This document shows positions 25,474-35,996 of a DNA stretch of 64,000 nucleotides, piece by piece. Numbering within the stretch: the first letter of the stretch is position 1; the number at the start of each line of letters is the position of its first letter. The notes below the pieces were generated by a model. That model worked only from the letters and a program-made list of their open reading frames with translations, made no database searches and was not told where the DNA came from. The DNA comes from Anaerococcus sp. mt242. GTDB taxonomy: Bacteria; Bacillota; Clostridia; Tissierellales; Peptoniphilaceae. The stretch is taken from the NCBI RefSeq assembly GCF_016798225.1, contig NZ_JAEUYX010000002.1, positions 122,357 through 186,356 on the forward strand, read 5' to 3'. A program made the position numbers and the translations under genes.

Positions 25474-27622
25474 TATCTACATTCTCCATTTCATTTATCC
25501 AATAACTTAAATTAGTATATCTTTTATTAGATGTATTATTATCTATCATCTTTTTTATGATTCTCTTTTCACCTACCAAAACAACTAATTTTTTTGCACG
25601 AGTTACTCCAGTATATAGTAGATTACGTGTCAATAACATAGGTGCAACTTGCATCATTGGTATAATTACACAATCAAACTCAGATCCTTGTGACTTATGA
25701 ATAGTTATGGCATACGATAAATCTAAATCTTTTATATCTTCTTTTTTATAATGTACAAGTGAACCATCATAAAATTCAACTTCTAAACTCTCTTCTTGCT
25801 TATCTATTTTGTTTATAAAACCAATATCACCATTATAAACGCCATCAGTATTAGTTAGGGAATTTTCTGTAGCTAGGTCATAATTGTTTCGAATTTGCAT
25901 AACCTTATCATTCAATTTAAAAATCCTATCATTAATCTTAATTTCATTTTTAGACGGATTTAATACTGACTGAATATTCTCATTAATACTTGTAGAACCC
26001 CAAGGAGTTTTTTTACTAGGACATAATATTTGAATATCTTTTATCTTATCAAAACCATAAAATTTTGGTAATCTTTGATTTACTAAGTTTGAAAGAATAT
26101 TTGTAAAATTATTCCTATCCGCTTCTATAAAAAAGAAATCTTTACCTGACTCATTTACAATTGGGTATTCCCCGTTATTAATCTTGTGAGCATTTACAAT
26201 AATGTTTGATTCTAGACCTTGTCTAAATATTTTTTTAAGACGAATCGTTTTTATACCTGTATTTATGATATCAGATAAAATATTGCCTGGTCCTACTGAT
26301 GGTAACTGATTACTATCTCCAACCAAAATTAGAGCAGTAGTAGGTGCTATTGCACTTAATAGTGACTTCATAAGATAAATATCTACCATACTCACTTCAT
26401 CTACAATTATATAGTCTTTATCAATTGGATTTTCTTCATTGTACTCAGCTATATTTTCATCAGGTTTTATTCCAAGTAGTCTATGTATAGTATATGCTTC
26501 ATCTCCTGTTGATTCTTGTATTCTTTTAGCGGCCCTACCAGTTGGGGCTAGCATTGCATATGTTAAATTATTTTTTGTTAGAATTTTTTTAATAGCGTTA
26601 ATAATTGTTGTTTTACCAGTTCCAGGTCCCCCTGTTATTACCATCAACATATTTTTGAAAGCTTCATTTATCGCTATTTGTTGTTCATCTGAAAAAACAC
26701 TTAAATCTTCATTAATTTCTACATCAAAAGTATATTCACTTTCTTTTTTCTGCTTTAATGCTACAGCTATATATTTCTCAGCCTTATATAAAGTATTTTT
26801 GTAAACAAATTCTTCATTATTTATTAAAACAATATATAATTTACCCGCTAAAGAGTCGTTTTTTATTTGTTCAACCACATACTCTTCGTCTATCATTAAA
26901 AGTTTGGAGACTTTTTTGACAACATAATCCATTTTTAATGATGTGTGACCATTAAATTCTGACTCATAATTTAGGGTATGGATTATACCAGCTGATATTC
27001 TAAAAGCAGAATTTGATACAATTTGCATATTTCTTGCCATATTATCAGCCATAGCAAATCCTATACCACTTATATCATCGACCAGCTTATAAGGATTTGT
27101 TTTTATAATTTCAATAGCATCCTCACCATAAAATTTATATATCTTCATGGCAAGATTATATGAAATATTAAGGCTTTGTAAATACAGCATGGTATTTCTA
27201 GAATCTCTTGTTTCTTCTGCTGTCAGTTTGATATCATCTATTTTTTTCTTTCCAATCCCAGTAATCACCGCTAATTTATCAGGTTCATTGTATACGATAT
27301 CAATAGCATCTTCACCAAACTCATTATAAATCTGAATTGCTGTTTTTTTACCAATTCCTTTAATATTAGCATTTGCTAAGTAGCTAACTATAGCATCTCT
27401 GCCTGATGGCTTTAGAAGTTTTATTGAAGAAACGTTAATTTGTTCACCATATTTATCATGATAAACAAATTCACCATTAACTTCAACATTATCCCCTTCA
27501 TCAAAAAAAGGCATAGTCCCAACACAAGTTATATCAGAATCAGATGTTTCAACCACAATAATATTGTAGCCATTATCTTCATTTCTATAAATTATGTTAG
27601 TAACTATACCTTCTATTTTCAT
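25466..27622 (-). CDS. recD2: RecD2-type ATP-dependent 5'-3' DNA helicase
   Basis: Superfamily 1B helicase of 718 aa, the RecB/RecC-independent RecD2/YrrC type. The N-terminus (1-90) is an OB-like region, followed by tandem helix-hairpin-helix motifs (NIKGIGKKTA and ITGIGKKKI). The motor has Walker A TGGPGTGKTT near residue 340, DEVSMVD, LVGDSNQLPSVGPG and the C-terminal AITIHKSQGSEFD. It is believed to act in replication-fork and recombination repair. The ribosome site is weak, and the gene follows murA by 4 nt. Confidence 0.94.
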   Translation of the reverse strand: MKIEGIVTNIIYRNEDNGYNIIVVETSDSDITCVGTMPFFDEGDNVEVNGEFVYHDKYGEQINVSSIKLLKPSGRDAIVSYLANANIKGIGKKTAIQIYNEFGEDAIDIVYNEPDKLAVITGIGKKKIDDIKLTAEETRDSRNTMLYLQSLNISYNLAMKIYKFYGEDAIEIIKTNPYKLVDDISGIGFAMADNMARNMQIVSNSAFRISAGIIHTLNYESEFNGHTSLKMDYVVKKVSKLLMIDEEYVVEQIKNDSLAGKLYIVLINNEEFVYKNTLYKAEKYIAVALKQKKESEYTFDVEINEDLSVFSDEQQIAINEAFKNMLMVITGGPGTGKTTIINAIKKILTKNNLTYAMLAPTGRAAKRIQESTGDEAYTIHRLLGIKPDENIAEYNEENPIDKDYIIVDEVSMVDIYLMKSLLSAIAPTTALILVGDSNQLPSVGPGNILSDIINTGIKTIRLKKIFRQGLESNIIVNAHKINNGEYPIVNESGKDFFFIEADRNNFTNILSNLVNQRLPKFYGFDKIKDIQILCPSKKTPWGSTSINENIQSVLNPSKNEIKINDRIFKLNDKVMQIRNNYDLATENSLTNTDGVYNGDIGFINKIDKQEESLEVEFYDGSLVHYKKEDIKDLDLSYAITIHKSQGSEFDCVIIPMMQVAPMLLTRNLLYTGVTRAKKLVVLVGEKRIIKKMIDNNTSNKRYTNLSYWINEMENVDSD

Positions 27623-27626
27623 TTTA

Positions 27627-28901
27627 TTATATTTCTACTCTCTTAATATCTGCCCCCAGATTAGTAAATTTTTCTACTAAATCACTATATCCACGGTCGA
27701 TATGGTAAATATCTGATACTCTAGTTTCACCTTCTGCTGTTAAAGCCGCAATTACTAGTGCAGCTCCCGCTCTTAAATCTGTTGCTCGTACATCAGCACC
27801 ATGTAGTTTATCAACACCAGCAATTGTTGCTCTATTACCACTAGTTGCTATAGCTGCTCCCATTTTGTTTAGTTGTTCAACATGCATGAATCGATTTTCA
27901 AATACTGTTTCTTGGATTTTGCTTTCTCCATCACAAGTTGTCATTAAAGCCATAAACTGAGCTTGAACATCAGTTGGGAATCCAGGATATGGAAGTGTTT
28001 GAATATTTGTAGGTTTAAGTCTCTTATCAACTTTTACCTTTATAATATCTTCATCATCTATTTCTTCTACATCTGCACCCATTTCGATTAATTTTGCTAT
28101 AACTGGTCTTATGTGAGATCCGATAACATTATTTATGGTTACATTACCTTTTGTCATAGCGGCTGCAATCATATAGCTTGCTGCTTCTATTCTATCTGGA
28201 ATAATTGTGTGACGTGTACCAGTAAGTTTTTCTACACCTTCAATTGTAATTGTAGATGTACCGGCTCCTTTTATTTTAGCACCCATTTTTGATAAGAATG
28301 AAGCTAGATCTACAATTTCTGGTTCTTTTGCAGCATTCTCAATAATAGTTTCACCTTCTGCAAGAGTTGCCGCCATCATAATATTTTGTGTTGCGCCTAC
28401 TGAAGGGAAATCTAAATAAACTTCATTTCCTAGCAGTTTACCATCAGTTCTAATTGAAATTTCATCATCATTTACTATATTTGTTGCTCCTAGTGCTTCA
28501 AATCCTTTTAAGTGTAAATCTATAGGTCTAGCACCTATGTTACACCCACCTGGTGCTTTTGTATGTGCTTCTTTAAATCTTGATAAAAGGGGCCCCATAA
28601 CAACAAATGAAGCACGCATTTTATCCATAAGTTCAAATGGAGTTTCGCAAGAGTTTAATTCTGAAGAATCTATTTTTACGGTTCCTTCTCCAAGATACTC
28701 AACTTTTGATCCAAGGTGCTTTAAAACCTCTATCATAATCTCAACGTCTTTTAGTCCTGGTACACCATCTAAGATTATTTCCTCAGTTCCTAGTACACAA
28801 GCTGCAAGTATTGGCAATGCCGAATTTTTTGCTCCTGATATAGTCACTTCACCTTCTAGAGGCCCGCCACCATTAATTACTAAAACTTCTTTTTTATTCA
28901 T
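27627..28901 (-). CDS. murA: UDP-N-acetylglucosamine 1-carboxyvinyltransferase
   Basis: First committed peptidoglycan enzyme, joining PEP to UDP-GlcNAc; 424 aa. The substrate lysine is in GAKNSALP near residue 21. The catalytic Cys that fosfomycin attacks is in APGGCNIGARPIDLH near residue 118, so the enzyme should be fosfomycin-sensitive type. The last residues (HIDRGYSDLVEKFTNLGA) are typical. Low-GC Gram-positives often carry two murA paralogues; only one is in view. AAGGA precedes the ATG, which is 11 nt after upp. Confidence 0.96.
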   Translation of the reverse strand: MNKKEVLVINGGGPLEGEVTISGAKNSALPILAACVLGTEEIILDGVPGLKDVEIMIEVLKHLGSKVEYLGEGTVKIDSSELNSCETPFELMDKMRASFVVMGPLLSRFKEAHTKAPGGCNIGARPIDLHLKGFEALGATNIVNDDEISIRTDGKLLGNEVYLDFPSVGATQNIMMAATLAEGETIIENAAKEPEIVDLASFLSKMGAKIKGAGTSTITIEGVEKLTGTRHTIIPDRIEAASYMIAAAMTKGNVTINNVIGSHIRPVIAKLIEMGADVEEIDDEDIIKVKVDKRLKPTNIQTLPYPGFPTDVQAQFMALMTTCDGESKIQETVFENRFMHVEQLNKMGAAIATSGNRATIAGVDKLHGADVRATDLRAGAALVIAALTAEGETRVSDIYHIDRGYSDLVEKFTNLGADIKRVEI

Positions 28902-28912
28902 TTATAATTCCT

Positions 28913-29545
28913 TTATTTTGTACCAAAAAGTCTATCGCCTGCGTCACCTAGGCCTGGTACAATATAGCTATTTTCATTTAATCCATCATCTAATTGTGCA
29001 ATAAATATATCTACATCTGGATGTTCTTCTTGTAATTTCTTAACACCTTCTGGAGCTGCTATTATGCTTAGTAATTTAATATCTTTGCAACCTTTTTCTT
29101 TTAGTCTACCAATGGCATCACAAGCTGATCCACCTGTTGCAAGCATTGGGTCAACTACCATGATGTCTCTTTTTTCAACATCATTTGGTAATTTCGAGTA
29201 ATACTCAACAGGTTGTAAAGTTTCTTCATCACGATACATACCAATATGACCAATTTTCGCAGCTGGGAGTACTTCAAGAACTCCATCTACCATTCCAAGA
29301 CCTGCCCTTAAAATAGGAACTATGCCTAGTTTTTTTCCAGAAATTCTATAACCTGTAGTTGTTGCAACTGGAGTTTGTAAATCAAATTCTTCCAAGGCTA
29401 AGTCTTTTGTTGCTTCATAAGCTAATATAATAGAAATTTCTTTTATAATAGATCTAAATTCTGTAGAGCCTGTATTTGTGTCCCTCAAAATTGAGATTTT
29501 ATGTTTAATTACTGGATGGTCTAAAACTTTAACATTTTCTTGCAT
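28913..29545 (-). CDS. upp: uracil phosphoribosyltransferase
   Basis: Pyrimidine salvage enzyme turning uracil and PRPP into UMP; 210 aa, the standard length. Marks are [13 protein letters not shown] near the start, [12 protein letters not shown], the [14 protein letters not shown] flap, the PRPP loop [11 protein letters not shown] and the C-terminal [12 protein letters not shown] that binds uracil. AGGAGG lies just before the ATG. It sits between the threonylcarbamoyl-AMP synthase gene and murA in one minus-strand run. Confidence 0.97.
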   Translation of the reverse strand: MQENVKVLDHPVIKHKISILRDTNTGSTEFRSIIKEISIILAYEATKDLALEEFDLQTPVATTTGYRISGKKLGIVPILRAGLGMVDGVLEVLPAAKIGHIGMYRDEETLQPVEYYSKLPNDVEKRDIMVVDPMLATGGSACDAIGRLKEKGCKDIKLLSIIAAPEGVKKLQEEHPDVDIFIAQLDDGLNENSYIVPGLGDAGDRLFGTK

Positions 29546-29553
29546 AATTCCTC

Positions 29554-30591
29554 CTATATATAAAATATATTGTTAGATGCGGATTTTTTCATTCTATTCA
29601 TTATACTCTTACCCAAGTTATTTTCATTCACACCCTCGGCTAAGATAATATCTACACCATTATTGTCCATTTCTCTTAAGGCGGTAAATAATACATGACT
29701 CATATATGATAAATTATCACGATCCCCAAATGACATCGATTTGAAATCATCAAATAAAGAAATTGAGTCATTAAAAGTAAGTACGCCAACTTTGAGGCCT
29801 TGATTTTTAAATTTGTTAGCCTCCTCTAGCATCTTATTAGCAGCATTACTACCAATATACACTTTCATCTTTGCATTTGGTGAATAATGTCTATACTTTT
29901 GCCCAGGAGATCTTGGTGTCTTTTCATCACTAATTAATGAGTCATCAAGAGTTATTGTTGGTATAATTTTTTGTAAATCTTCAAATGTATAAAATCCTGG
30001 CCTTAAGATGACAGGATTATCTTCACTACAATCAACAACTGTAGATTCTATACCAATTTTACAAGATCCTCCATCTAGAATCATGGATATCTTTCCATTT
30101 AAATCTTGAAAAACATCCTTAGCTCTAGTAGGGGATGGTTTTCCCGATGTATTTGCACTTGGTGCAGCAATTGGTGTATTTGATATTTCGATGAATCTTG
30201 ATGCAATCTTATCACTTGGCATTCTAATTGCAACTGTATCTAATCCTGCGGTTACAATGTCTGGGATTTTATTTGATTTTTTCAAAATTAAAGTTAAAGG
30301 CCCAGGCCAACATGATTCCATTAATTTTTTTGCATCTTCATTAATATCATCTACTAAATTATATAGCATAGTTTTATTAGAAATATGTAATATTAATGGA
30401 TTATCAGATGGTCTTCCCTTTGCCTTAAAGATTTTCTGACAGGCATTAGAGTTTAAACCATCTGCACCTAGTCCATAAACTGTTTCTGTAGGGAAAGCTA
30501 CTAGCTCTCCATCATTTATTATTTCAGATGCTTTTTTTAATATTTTATCATCTATATCTTCTTTATCTATACTAAAAGTCTTCGTAATCAT
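29554..30591 (-). CDS. L-threonylcarbamoyladenylate synthase, Sua5 type
   Basis: Makes threonylcarbamoyl-AMP for the t6A37 modification of ANN-reading tRNAs, including the tRNA-Lys and tRNA-Thr of this window. At 345 aa it is the long Sua5/YwlC form: a YrdC domain (1-200; [36 protein letters not shown]) followed by the SUA5 C-terminal domain ([14 protein letters not shown] linker). The ATG lies 20 nt inside the end of the preceding cation-efflux gene, so coupling is likely; the ribosome site is weak. Confidence 0.94.
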   Translation of the reverse strand: MITKTFSIDKEDIDDKILKKASEIINDGELVAFPTETVYGLGADGLNSNACQKIFKAKGRPSDNPLILHISNKTMLYNLVDDINEDAKKLMESCWPGPLTLILKKSNKIPDIVTAGLDTVAIRMPSDKIASRFIEISNTPIAAPSANTSGKPSPTRAKDVFQDLNGKISMILDGGSCKIGIESTVVDCSEDNPVILRPGFYTFEDLQKIIPTITLDDSLISDEKTPRSPGQKYRHYSPNAKMKVYIGSNAANKMLEEANKFKNQGLKVGVLTFNDSISLFDDFKSMSFGDRDNLSYMSHVLFTALREMDNNGVDIILAEGVNENNLGKSIMNRMKKSASNNIFYI

Positions 30592-31567
30592 TTTTTGCCT
30601 GTATTTCTATTTTTTTAATCTCATCTATTACTCTATCTGTCATTATTAATGAATATGTGGGGTCCATATGGATAGTTAAATCTAAACCTATTTCATCTTT
30701 GATTTTTCTTTGGATATCTGTAACAATCTTATGAGCTACAAATAAAGATAGATTTTCTGCTATTTCTACATCAACAGAACCATCTAGATGGCCCTTTCCA
30801 TATTCGTGTATGTGTAAGCTATGATATCCAATTATAAAATCATTTTCAAGGATGATATCCCCAACACGTTTTTCAATATCTGGATCGACTCTTTGCCCTA
30901 TTAAATAAGCAGCGGATTGGCCAAATAAATCAAATCCTGGTTTAAAAACAAATGCCGCTAATATTAATCCCATAATAGCATCAACTTTTATATTAAATGA
31001 GTTTTCAATAATAGCAGCTATTATAATTCCAGCTGTGGCTAAAATATCATTTCTTGCATCAGCCATAACCCCAAAATTTAAATCTGAATCTAATTTTCTA
31101 TATAACTTTCTATTAAGGATATAAATGTAGACCTTGGCTAATATACTCATCACTAATACTATGATAGCTATGGGTGTAAATACAGTCTGGTCGTCATCAG
31201 CATAGTGATGTAGGGCGTTTATAAATAATCTAAATCCAACATACATAATCACAATGCTAACTAGTAAAGAAATTAAACTTTCTCCCCTACCATGTCCAAA
31301 TGGATGCTCCTTATCCGCTGGTTTTTGACTTACTTTTGAACCAACTAGAGCCATTATTGATACTACACTATCAGATAGATTATTAAATCCATCATTTATA
31401 ATTGCAGCTGAGTTTGTAGAAAATCCTACAATTAACTTAAAAATAACTAAAATTATGTTAATAACAATCCCGATTATAGATGATAAAGATATTAATTTTA
31501 ATCTTATATAAGGTTTATTATAATTTTTATAATCATCTATAAACTTACTGGCAAAGAAGTTAAACAA
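30572..31567 (-). CDS. cation diffusion facilitator family transporter
   Basis: Proton-coupled divalent-metal exporter (331 aa) with about six membrane helices and a cytosolic ferredoxin-like C-terminal domain (about 215-300, EKRVGDIIL onward, with histidines in YHSLHIHEYG). The transport-site helices show NNLSD and DARND, an N-x3-D plus D-x3-D pattern. Zinc transporters of the family use His at one position, so I infer manganese or iron as a likelier substrate. The start is TTG with AGGAG 6-7 nt ahead, just past prfA. Confidence 0.9.
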   Translation of the reverse strand: MFNFFASKFIDDYKNYNKPYIRLKLISLSSIIGIVINIILVIFKLIVGFSTNSAAIINDGFNNLSDSVVSIMALVGSKVSQKPADKEHPFGHGRGESLISLLVSIVIMYVGFRLFINALHHYADDDQTVFTPIAIIVLVMSILAKVYIYILNRKLYRKLDSDLNFGVMADARNDILATAGIIIAAIIENSFNIKVDAIMGLILAAFVFKPGFDLFGQSAAYLIGQRVDPDIEKRVGDIILENDFIIGYHSLHIHEYGKGHLDGSVDVEIAENLSLFVAHKIVTDIQRKIKDEIGLDLTIHMDPTYSLIMTDRVIDEIKKIEIQAKNDYEDF

Positions 31568-31568
31568 G

Positions 31569-32639
31569 TTATTCTCCTATTTGTTCTAGTTTTCTTGTCT
31601 GGTCTTCTTCAATTAATGAGTTGATCATTTCATCAATATTTCCATTTAAGAAATCATCTAGTTGGTAAATTGTTTTGTTGATTCTGTGATCAGTTATCCT
31701 ACCTTGTGGAAAATTATAAGTTCTAATTCTCTCACTTCTATCACCAGTACCTACTTGAGATTTTCTATTATCTGCAATTTCTTTATTCCTTTTAGCTTCT
31801 TCTAATTCGTAAAGACGAGCACGAAGTACCCTCATTGCTTTTTCTTTGTTTTTAATCTGACTTTTCTCATCTTGACAAGTTACAACTAGACCTGTTGGTT
31901 CATGGGTAAGTCTAACTGCAGAGTCTGTCGTATTTACTGACTGACCACCGTTACCACTTGATCTATAAACATCTACTCTAACATCGTTAGGATCTATTTG
32001 AATATCTACATCATCAACTTCAGGTAAAACTGCAACTGTTGCTGTAGAAGTATGGATTCTGCCGCCTGATTCTGTTTCTGGAACACGCTGTACTCTGTGT
32101 ACACCAGATTCATATTTTAATTTAGAATACGCACCTTCGCCTTTAACCACAAAAGTAGCTTCCTTAATACCACCAACACCTTGGCTAGCAACTTCAATTT
32201 CTTCAGTTTTAAATCCAGCTTTATCGGCATACATATTGTACATTCTGTATAGATCACCAGCAAAAAGACCAGCTTCATCCCCACCAGCACCTGGACGGAT
32301 TTCGACAATAACGTCTTTTGTGTCGTTAGGGTCTTTAGGGATTAGCAAAATTCTCATTTCTTCATTAAAGCTTTCAAGATTTTTCTTATTTTCACTTATT
32401 TCTTCTTTTAGCATATCAAGCATTTCGCTATCATTTGTCTCATTCATCAATTCTTGATTTTCTTCAATAGTTGATTGTGCATTTAAAATCTCTTCGTATT
32501 TTTCTACTATTGGCTTTAATGAATTGTATTCTCTTGATATTTTTGTAAATTTATCTATATCGGATAATACTTCTGGATCTGCAAGTTTTAACTCCAAATC
32601 TTTATAATTCTCTCTTATATGATCTAAATTTTCAAACAT
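31569..32639 (-). CDS. prfA: peptide chain release factor 1
   Basis: Class I release factor for UAA and UAG (356 aa). The catalytic GGQ that PrmC methylates is in [15 protein letters not shown] near residue 230. The [19 protein letters not shown] block of domain 2 is characteristic. The downstream genes follow with 1-nt spacing or overlap. It lies directly after prmC, its modifying enzyme, as in many bacteria. AAAGGA precedes the ATG. Confidence 0.97.
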   Translation of the reverse strand: MFENLDHIRENYKDLELKLADPEVLSDIDKFTKISREYNSLKPIVEKYEEILNAQSTIEENQELMNETNDSEMLDMLKEEISENKKNLESFNEEMRILLIPKDPNDTKDVIVEIRPGAGGDEAGLFAGDLYRMYNMYADKAGFKTEEIEVASQGVGGIKEATFVVKGEGAYSKLKYESGVHRVQRVPETESGGRIHTSTATVAVLPEVDDVDIQIDPNDVRVDVYRSSGNGGQSVNTTDSAVRLTHEPTGLVVTCQDEKSQIKNKEKAMRVLRARLYELEEAKRNKEIADNRKSQVGTGDRSERIRTYNFPQGRITDHRINKTIYQLDDFLNGNIDEMINSLIEEDQTRKLEQIGE

Positions 32640-32641
32640 AT

Positions 32642-33436
32642 TTATCCTTTCTTGGCAATGATTATTCTATCAAAACCATTAAAATCTTTTATATTTTCTA
32701 TATTTTTAAAATCAGATTTGATCAATAAGTCATTTATAGCAACCTTTTGGTCATATCCAATTTCAAAAACTATATGTCCATCCTCGTTTAAATACTTTGG
32801 TGCTTCTTTTATTATTTGTTTATAAAAATCTAAACCATCTTCACCACCAACAAGTGCTGATTTTGGTTCAAAAAATAATTGTTTATCCAAACATTTGTAG
32901 TCCGCTTCGCTAATATATGGCGGATTGGATACTATCAAATCAAATTTAGTATTAATATTAGAAAATAAATCACTTTTCAAAAATTTTACGTTTTTTAAAT
33001 TTAATTTCTCTTTATTTTCATTTGCCAAAGATAAGGCGTTATTTTCAATATCAACACCTATGATATCAGAATTTTCTAAATTTTTAGCTAATGAAAGACT
33101 AATGGCTCCACTGCCTGTACCAATATCTAGAATAGTTTCTTTTTTTATATCAGATTTTAAGATATAATCAACTAATATTTCTGTTTCAAATCTGGGTATT
33201 AAGGCTCTATTATCTACTATTAAGTCTAAACCATAAAATTCCCATCGACCAAGGGCGTATTGGAGCGGTTCACCATCATTTATTTTATTTTCAATCTCCA
33301 CTATTTTGTTCGAAACTTCATTATTTAATTCCAAATCAGGATTTAAATAAATAAATGACTTTGATTTATCTATAAGATAGCTTAAAGCAATTATAAGTTC
33401 ATCGTTTTTTTTATCTAAAATTTCTCTTATTTTCAT
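32642..33436 (-). CDS. prmC: release factor glutamine N5-methyltransferase
   Basis: Methylates the Gln of the GGQ loop in RF1 and RF2 with SAM. It is 264 aa, slightly short. The N-terminal helical domain ends with [13 protein letters not shown], then [11 protein letters not shown] motif [12 protein letters not shown] and catalytic NPPY ([12 protein letters not shown]) near residue 181. No clear Shine-Dalgarno is seen upstream, and the gene starts right after the rpmE terminator hairpin, so its expression may depend on read-through. Confidence 0.95.
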   Translation of the reverse strand: MKIREILDKKNDELIIALSYLIDKSKSFIYLNPDLELNNEVSNKIVEIENKINDGEPLQYALGRWEFYGLDLIVDNRALIPRFETEILVDYILKSDIKKETILDIGTGSGAISLSLAKNLENSDIIGVDIENNALSLANENKEKLNLKNVKFLKSDLFSNINTKFDLIVSNPPYISEADYKCLDKQLFFEPKSALVGGEDGLDFYKQIIKEAPKYLNEDGHIVFEIGYDQKVAINDLLIKSDFKNIENIKDFNGFDRIIIAKKG

Positions 33437-33448
33437 TATTTACACAAA

Positions 33449-33474
33449 AATAAGGTTAGTTGCCTAACCTTATT
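33449..33474 (-). terminator. terminator of rpmE
   Basis: Perfect 11-bp stem AATAAGGTTAG / CTAACCTTATT with a 4-nt loop, followed by TTTTT on the minus strand; it overlaps the rpmE stop and precedes prmC by 12 nt. Confidence 0.88.
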
Positions 33475-33676
33475 ATTTTCTACCGTATCTTTTGTTAAAT
33501 TTCTCAACGTTACCACCACGTTCAGCATTTCTTTGTTTTCCTGAGTAGAATGGATGACAGTTGTTGCATACTTCTACTTTGATTTCTTCTTCAGTAGATC
33601 CTACTGTAAATTCATTTCCACAAGAAATACATGTTACTTTTGCTTCATGGTATTCTGGTTGGATTTCTTTATTCAT
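33473..33676 (-). CDS. rpmE: 50S ribosomal protein L31, zinc-binding type
   Basis: Ribosomal protein of 67 aa. Two Cys pairs (CISC and CNNC) form the zinc site, so this is the C+ form that can store zinc. The C-terminal HPFYSGKQRNAERGGNVEKF is typical. Start is set at ATG 33676 because GAGGTG lies just ahead and the product then begins MNKEIQPEYHE; an upstream extension of 11 codons has no ribosome site. It follows rho, the common Firmicutes order. Confidence 0.96.
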   Translation of the reverse strand: MNKEIQPEYHEAKVTCISCGNEFTVGSTEEEIKVEVCNNCHPFYSGKQRNAERGGNVEKFNKRYGRK

Positions 33677-33744
33677 TTTAACACCTCTATTTCTTGATTC
33701 AATAAGCATATAAAATTATACCACGAAATATACTTTAAATCAAC

Positions 33745-35049
33745 TTATAATGAATTATTAATAAGATCAATTAGTTTTTCATTTGTAGGGGTTCGTTTCA
33801 TAAAATCTATTAGCTCAACTATGGATTCTGTAGTATCCATTTCTGATTTTCTAATCTTATATATTGCTTCTAATTCATCCTTACTTAGTAATAAGTCTTC
33901 GCGTCTTGTTGATGATTTTTCAATATTTATCGCCGGAAAAATTCTCCTATCAGATAATCTTCTGTCTAGGTGTATTTCCATATTACCCGTTCCTTTAAAT
34001 TCCTCAAAAATCATATCATCCATACGACTTCCAGTATCTACTAGCGCTGTAGCAAGTATAGTAAGTGACCCGCCATCTTCTACATTACGAGCTGCACCAA
34101 AAAATTGTTTAGGACCGACTAGAGCCATTGGATCTAGTCCACCAGATAAAGTCCTACCTGATTGTGGAGTTGTAATATTGTAGGCACGTGCTAGTCTAGT
34201 TATCGAATCAAGAAGTATTACAACATCTTTTTTATCTTCGACAAACCTTTTCGCTCTTTCTAAAATCATTTCTGCCATTTCAATATGGTTTTGGGGAGGC
34301 ATGTCAAAAGTTGATGAGGCGACTTCTGTTCGCATATAATCATTTGTTGGATCTCGATATTCGTTTACAAATCTTATGAGGTCAGTAACTTCTTCCGGTC
34401 TCTCATCAATAAGTAAGACAAATATCTTTACATCATCATAGTTTTTTTCTATTGCTCTTTCTATGTTTTTTATTAGTGTAGTTTTACCAGCCTTTGGTTG
34501 AGATACTATTAATCCTCTTTGACCACGACCTACAGGGGATATCATATCAATAATACGGCCTGATATATTTTCTTTTGTGGTTTCAAGTCTGATTCTCTCA
34601 TTTGGATATATAGGTGTAAGATCTTCAAATGATTGTCTATTAAAGGCTTCACCTGGTTTTATACCGTTTACATCAGAAACGAAAATTAAGGGTGCAAATT
34701 TATCCTTATCATGTTTTTCACGAGCAATACCTTTTATGTAGTCACCAGTTTTTAGTCTAAACATTTTGATTTGCTTTGGAGGAACGTATATGTCATCATC
34801 CCCTTGTTCATGTAAATCAGAACGTAAAAAACCAAATCCATCTGGAAGAATCTCAAGTACTCCTTCGCAATCAAATTTCGCGCCTAGGTCGTTATCTTGT
34901 TTTTCTTTCTCTTCTTCTTCTTTTTCTTTATAAGCTTGTTCAATAAGTTTAATTAATTCATCTTTTTTGTATTTAGTAACTGACGGGATTTCTAATTCCT
35001 TAGCAATTTCTCTTAATTCAGTTACTAATTTCACTTCTAAATTATCCAT
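33745..35049 (-). CDS. rho: transcription termination factor Rho
   Basis: Hexameric RNA helicase (434 aa) that ends transcription of untranslated RNA. Domains: Rho_N helical part (1-50), an OB-type RNA-binding domain (GVLEILPDGFGFLRS) and the RecA-like motor with Walker A SQPKAGKTTL near residue 160 and LLIDERPEEVTDL. A charged linker with KEKEEEEKEKQD separates the first two. No large insertion is seen. Between fba and rpmE in the run. Confidence 0.97.
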   Translation of the reverse strand: MDNLEVKLVTELREIAKELEIPSVTKYKKDELIKLIEQAYKEKEEEEKEKQDNDLGAKFDCEGVLEILPDGFGFLRSDLHEQGDDDIYVPPKQIKMFRLKTGDYIKGIAREKHDKDKFAPLIFVSDVNGIKPGEAFNRQSFEDLTPIYPNERIRLETTKENISGRIIDMISPVGRGQRGLIVSQPKAGKTTLIKNIERAIEKNYDDVKIFVLLIDERPEEVTDLIRFVNEYRDPTNDYMRTEVASSTFDMPPQNHIEMAEMILERAKRFVEDKKDVVILLDSITRLARAYNITTPQSGRTLSGGLDPMALVGPKQFFGAARNVEDGGSLTILATALVDTGSRMDDMIFEEFKGTGNMEIHLDRRLSDRRIFPAINIEKSSTRREDLLLSKDELEAIYKIRKSEMDTTESIVELIDFMKRTPTNEKLIDLINNSL

Positions 35050-35072
35050 ATTTTTCCTAGTAAAAAATTAAA

Positions 35073-35100
35073 GGACCAATTGGTTAAACCAAAATGGCCC
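35073..35100 (-). terminator. terminator after fba
   Basis: Imperfect GC-topped hairpin GGGCCA...TGGTCC enclosing TTGG/CCAA, followed by TTTAATTTTTT on the minus strand between fba and rho. Confidence 0.72.
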
Positions 35101-35115
35101 TATAAATTAGTTCTT

Positions 35116-35982
35116 TTATTTATTAGCTGAACCTTCACAACCAAACATATCTATTTTTTCAAAAACAATATCTTTAATAGCTTGAGTACCTGGAGCTAAA
35201 AGTTTTCTTGGATCAAATCCCTTACCTTCTTTGTCTTTGCCAGCTTCAATGTATTCACGAGTAGCTTTAGCAAATGCAATTTGACATTCTGTATTAACAT
35301 TTATTTTTGAAACACCTAGTTCAACTGCTTTTTTAATTTGATCTTCAGGTATTCCTGTACCACCGTGTAATACAATAGGCATATTTACAGCATCTGATAC
35401 TTCTCTTAATCTATCAAAGTTAAGACCTTGCCAATCTGCTGGATAAACTCCGTGGATATTACCAATCCCTGCAGCAATAAAGTCGATATCACAACCTGCT
35501 AGCTGTTTACATTCATTAACATCCGCTAGTTCTCCTGCACTTGTTACTCCATCTTCTTCTCCACCGATACCACCAACTTCTGCCTCAACAGATATACCTT
35601 TAGCGTGAGCTAATTCAACTATTTCACGTGTTTTTTCAAGGTTTTCTTCTAGTGGCAAGCTTGAACCATCAAACATAACTGAAGTATATCCTGCTTCTAT
35701 TGCTTTTTTAGCTCCTTCATAAGTTCCGTGGTCTAAGTGAAGTGCAACTGGAACTGTAATTCCTAGATCATCATGCATTGTTTTAACTAGTGCAGCCACA
35801 GTATTAAATCCGCCCATATATTTTACAGCACCTTCAGATGATGCAATAATTACAGCTGTTTTCTTTTCTTCACATGCTTGAAGAATAGCTTTTGTCCATT
35901 CAAGGTTATTTGTATTAAAGTGAGCTATTGCATATCCACTTTCATAAGCTTTGTTTAACATTTCTTTTGCATTTACTAACAT
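35116..35982 (-). CDS. fba: class II fructose-1,6-bisphosphate aldolase
   Basis: Zinc-dependent glycolytic aldolase (288 aa). Zinc ligands are the His in ALHLDHGTYEG, the His of IVLHGGTGIPED and a His in GIGNIHGVYP; the phosphate/catalytic loop is INVNTECQ. YTSVMFDGSSLPLEEN is a class II hallmark. AAAGGAG precedes the ATG. It lies 14 nt after proS and upstream of rho with a terminator between, a frequent Firmicutes arrangement. Confidence 0.96.
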   Translation of the reverse strand: MLVNAKEMLNKAYESGYAIAHFNTNNLEWTKAILQACEEKKTAVIIASSEGAVKYMGGFNTVAALVKTMHDDLGITVPVALHLDHGTYEGAKKAIEAGYTSVMFDGSSLPLEENLEKTREIVELAHAKGISVEAEVGGIGGEEDGVTSAGELADVNECKQLAGCDIDFIAAGIGNIHGVYPADWQGLNFDRLREVSDAVNMPIVLHGGTGIPEDQIKKAVELGVSKINVNTECQIAFAKATREYIEAGKDKEGKGFDPRKLLAPGTQAIKDIVFEKIDMFGCEGSANK

Positions 35983-35996
35983 ATTCTAATCTCCTT

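Noticed and set aside
28537..29004. 155-codon plus ORF opposite murA and upp
   Set aside because: It overlaps two well-conserved genes and has no ribosome site.
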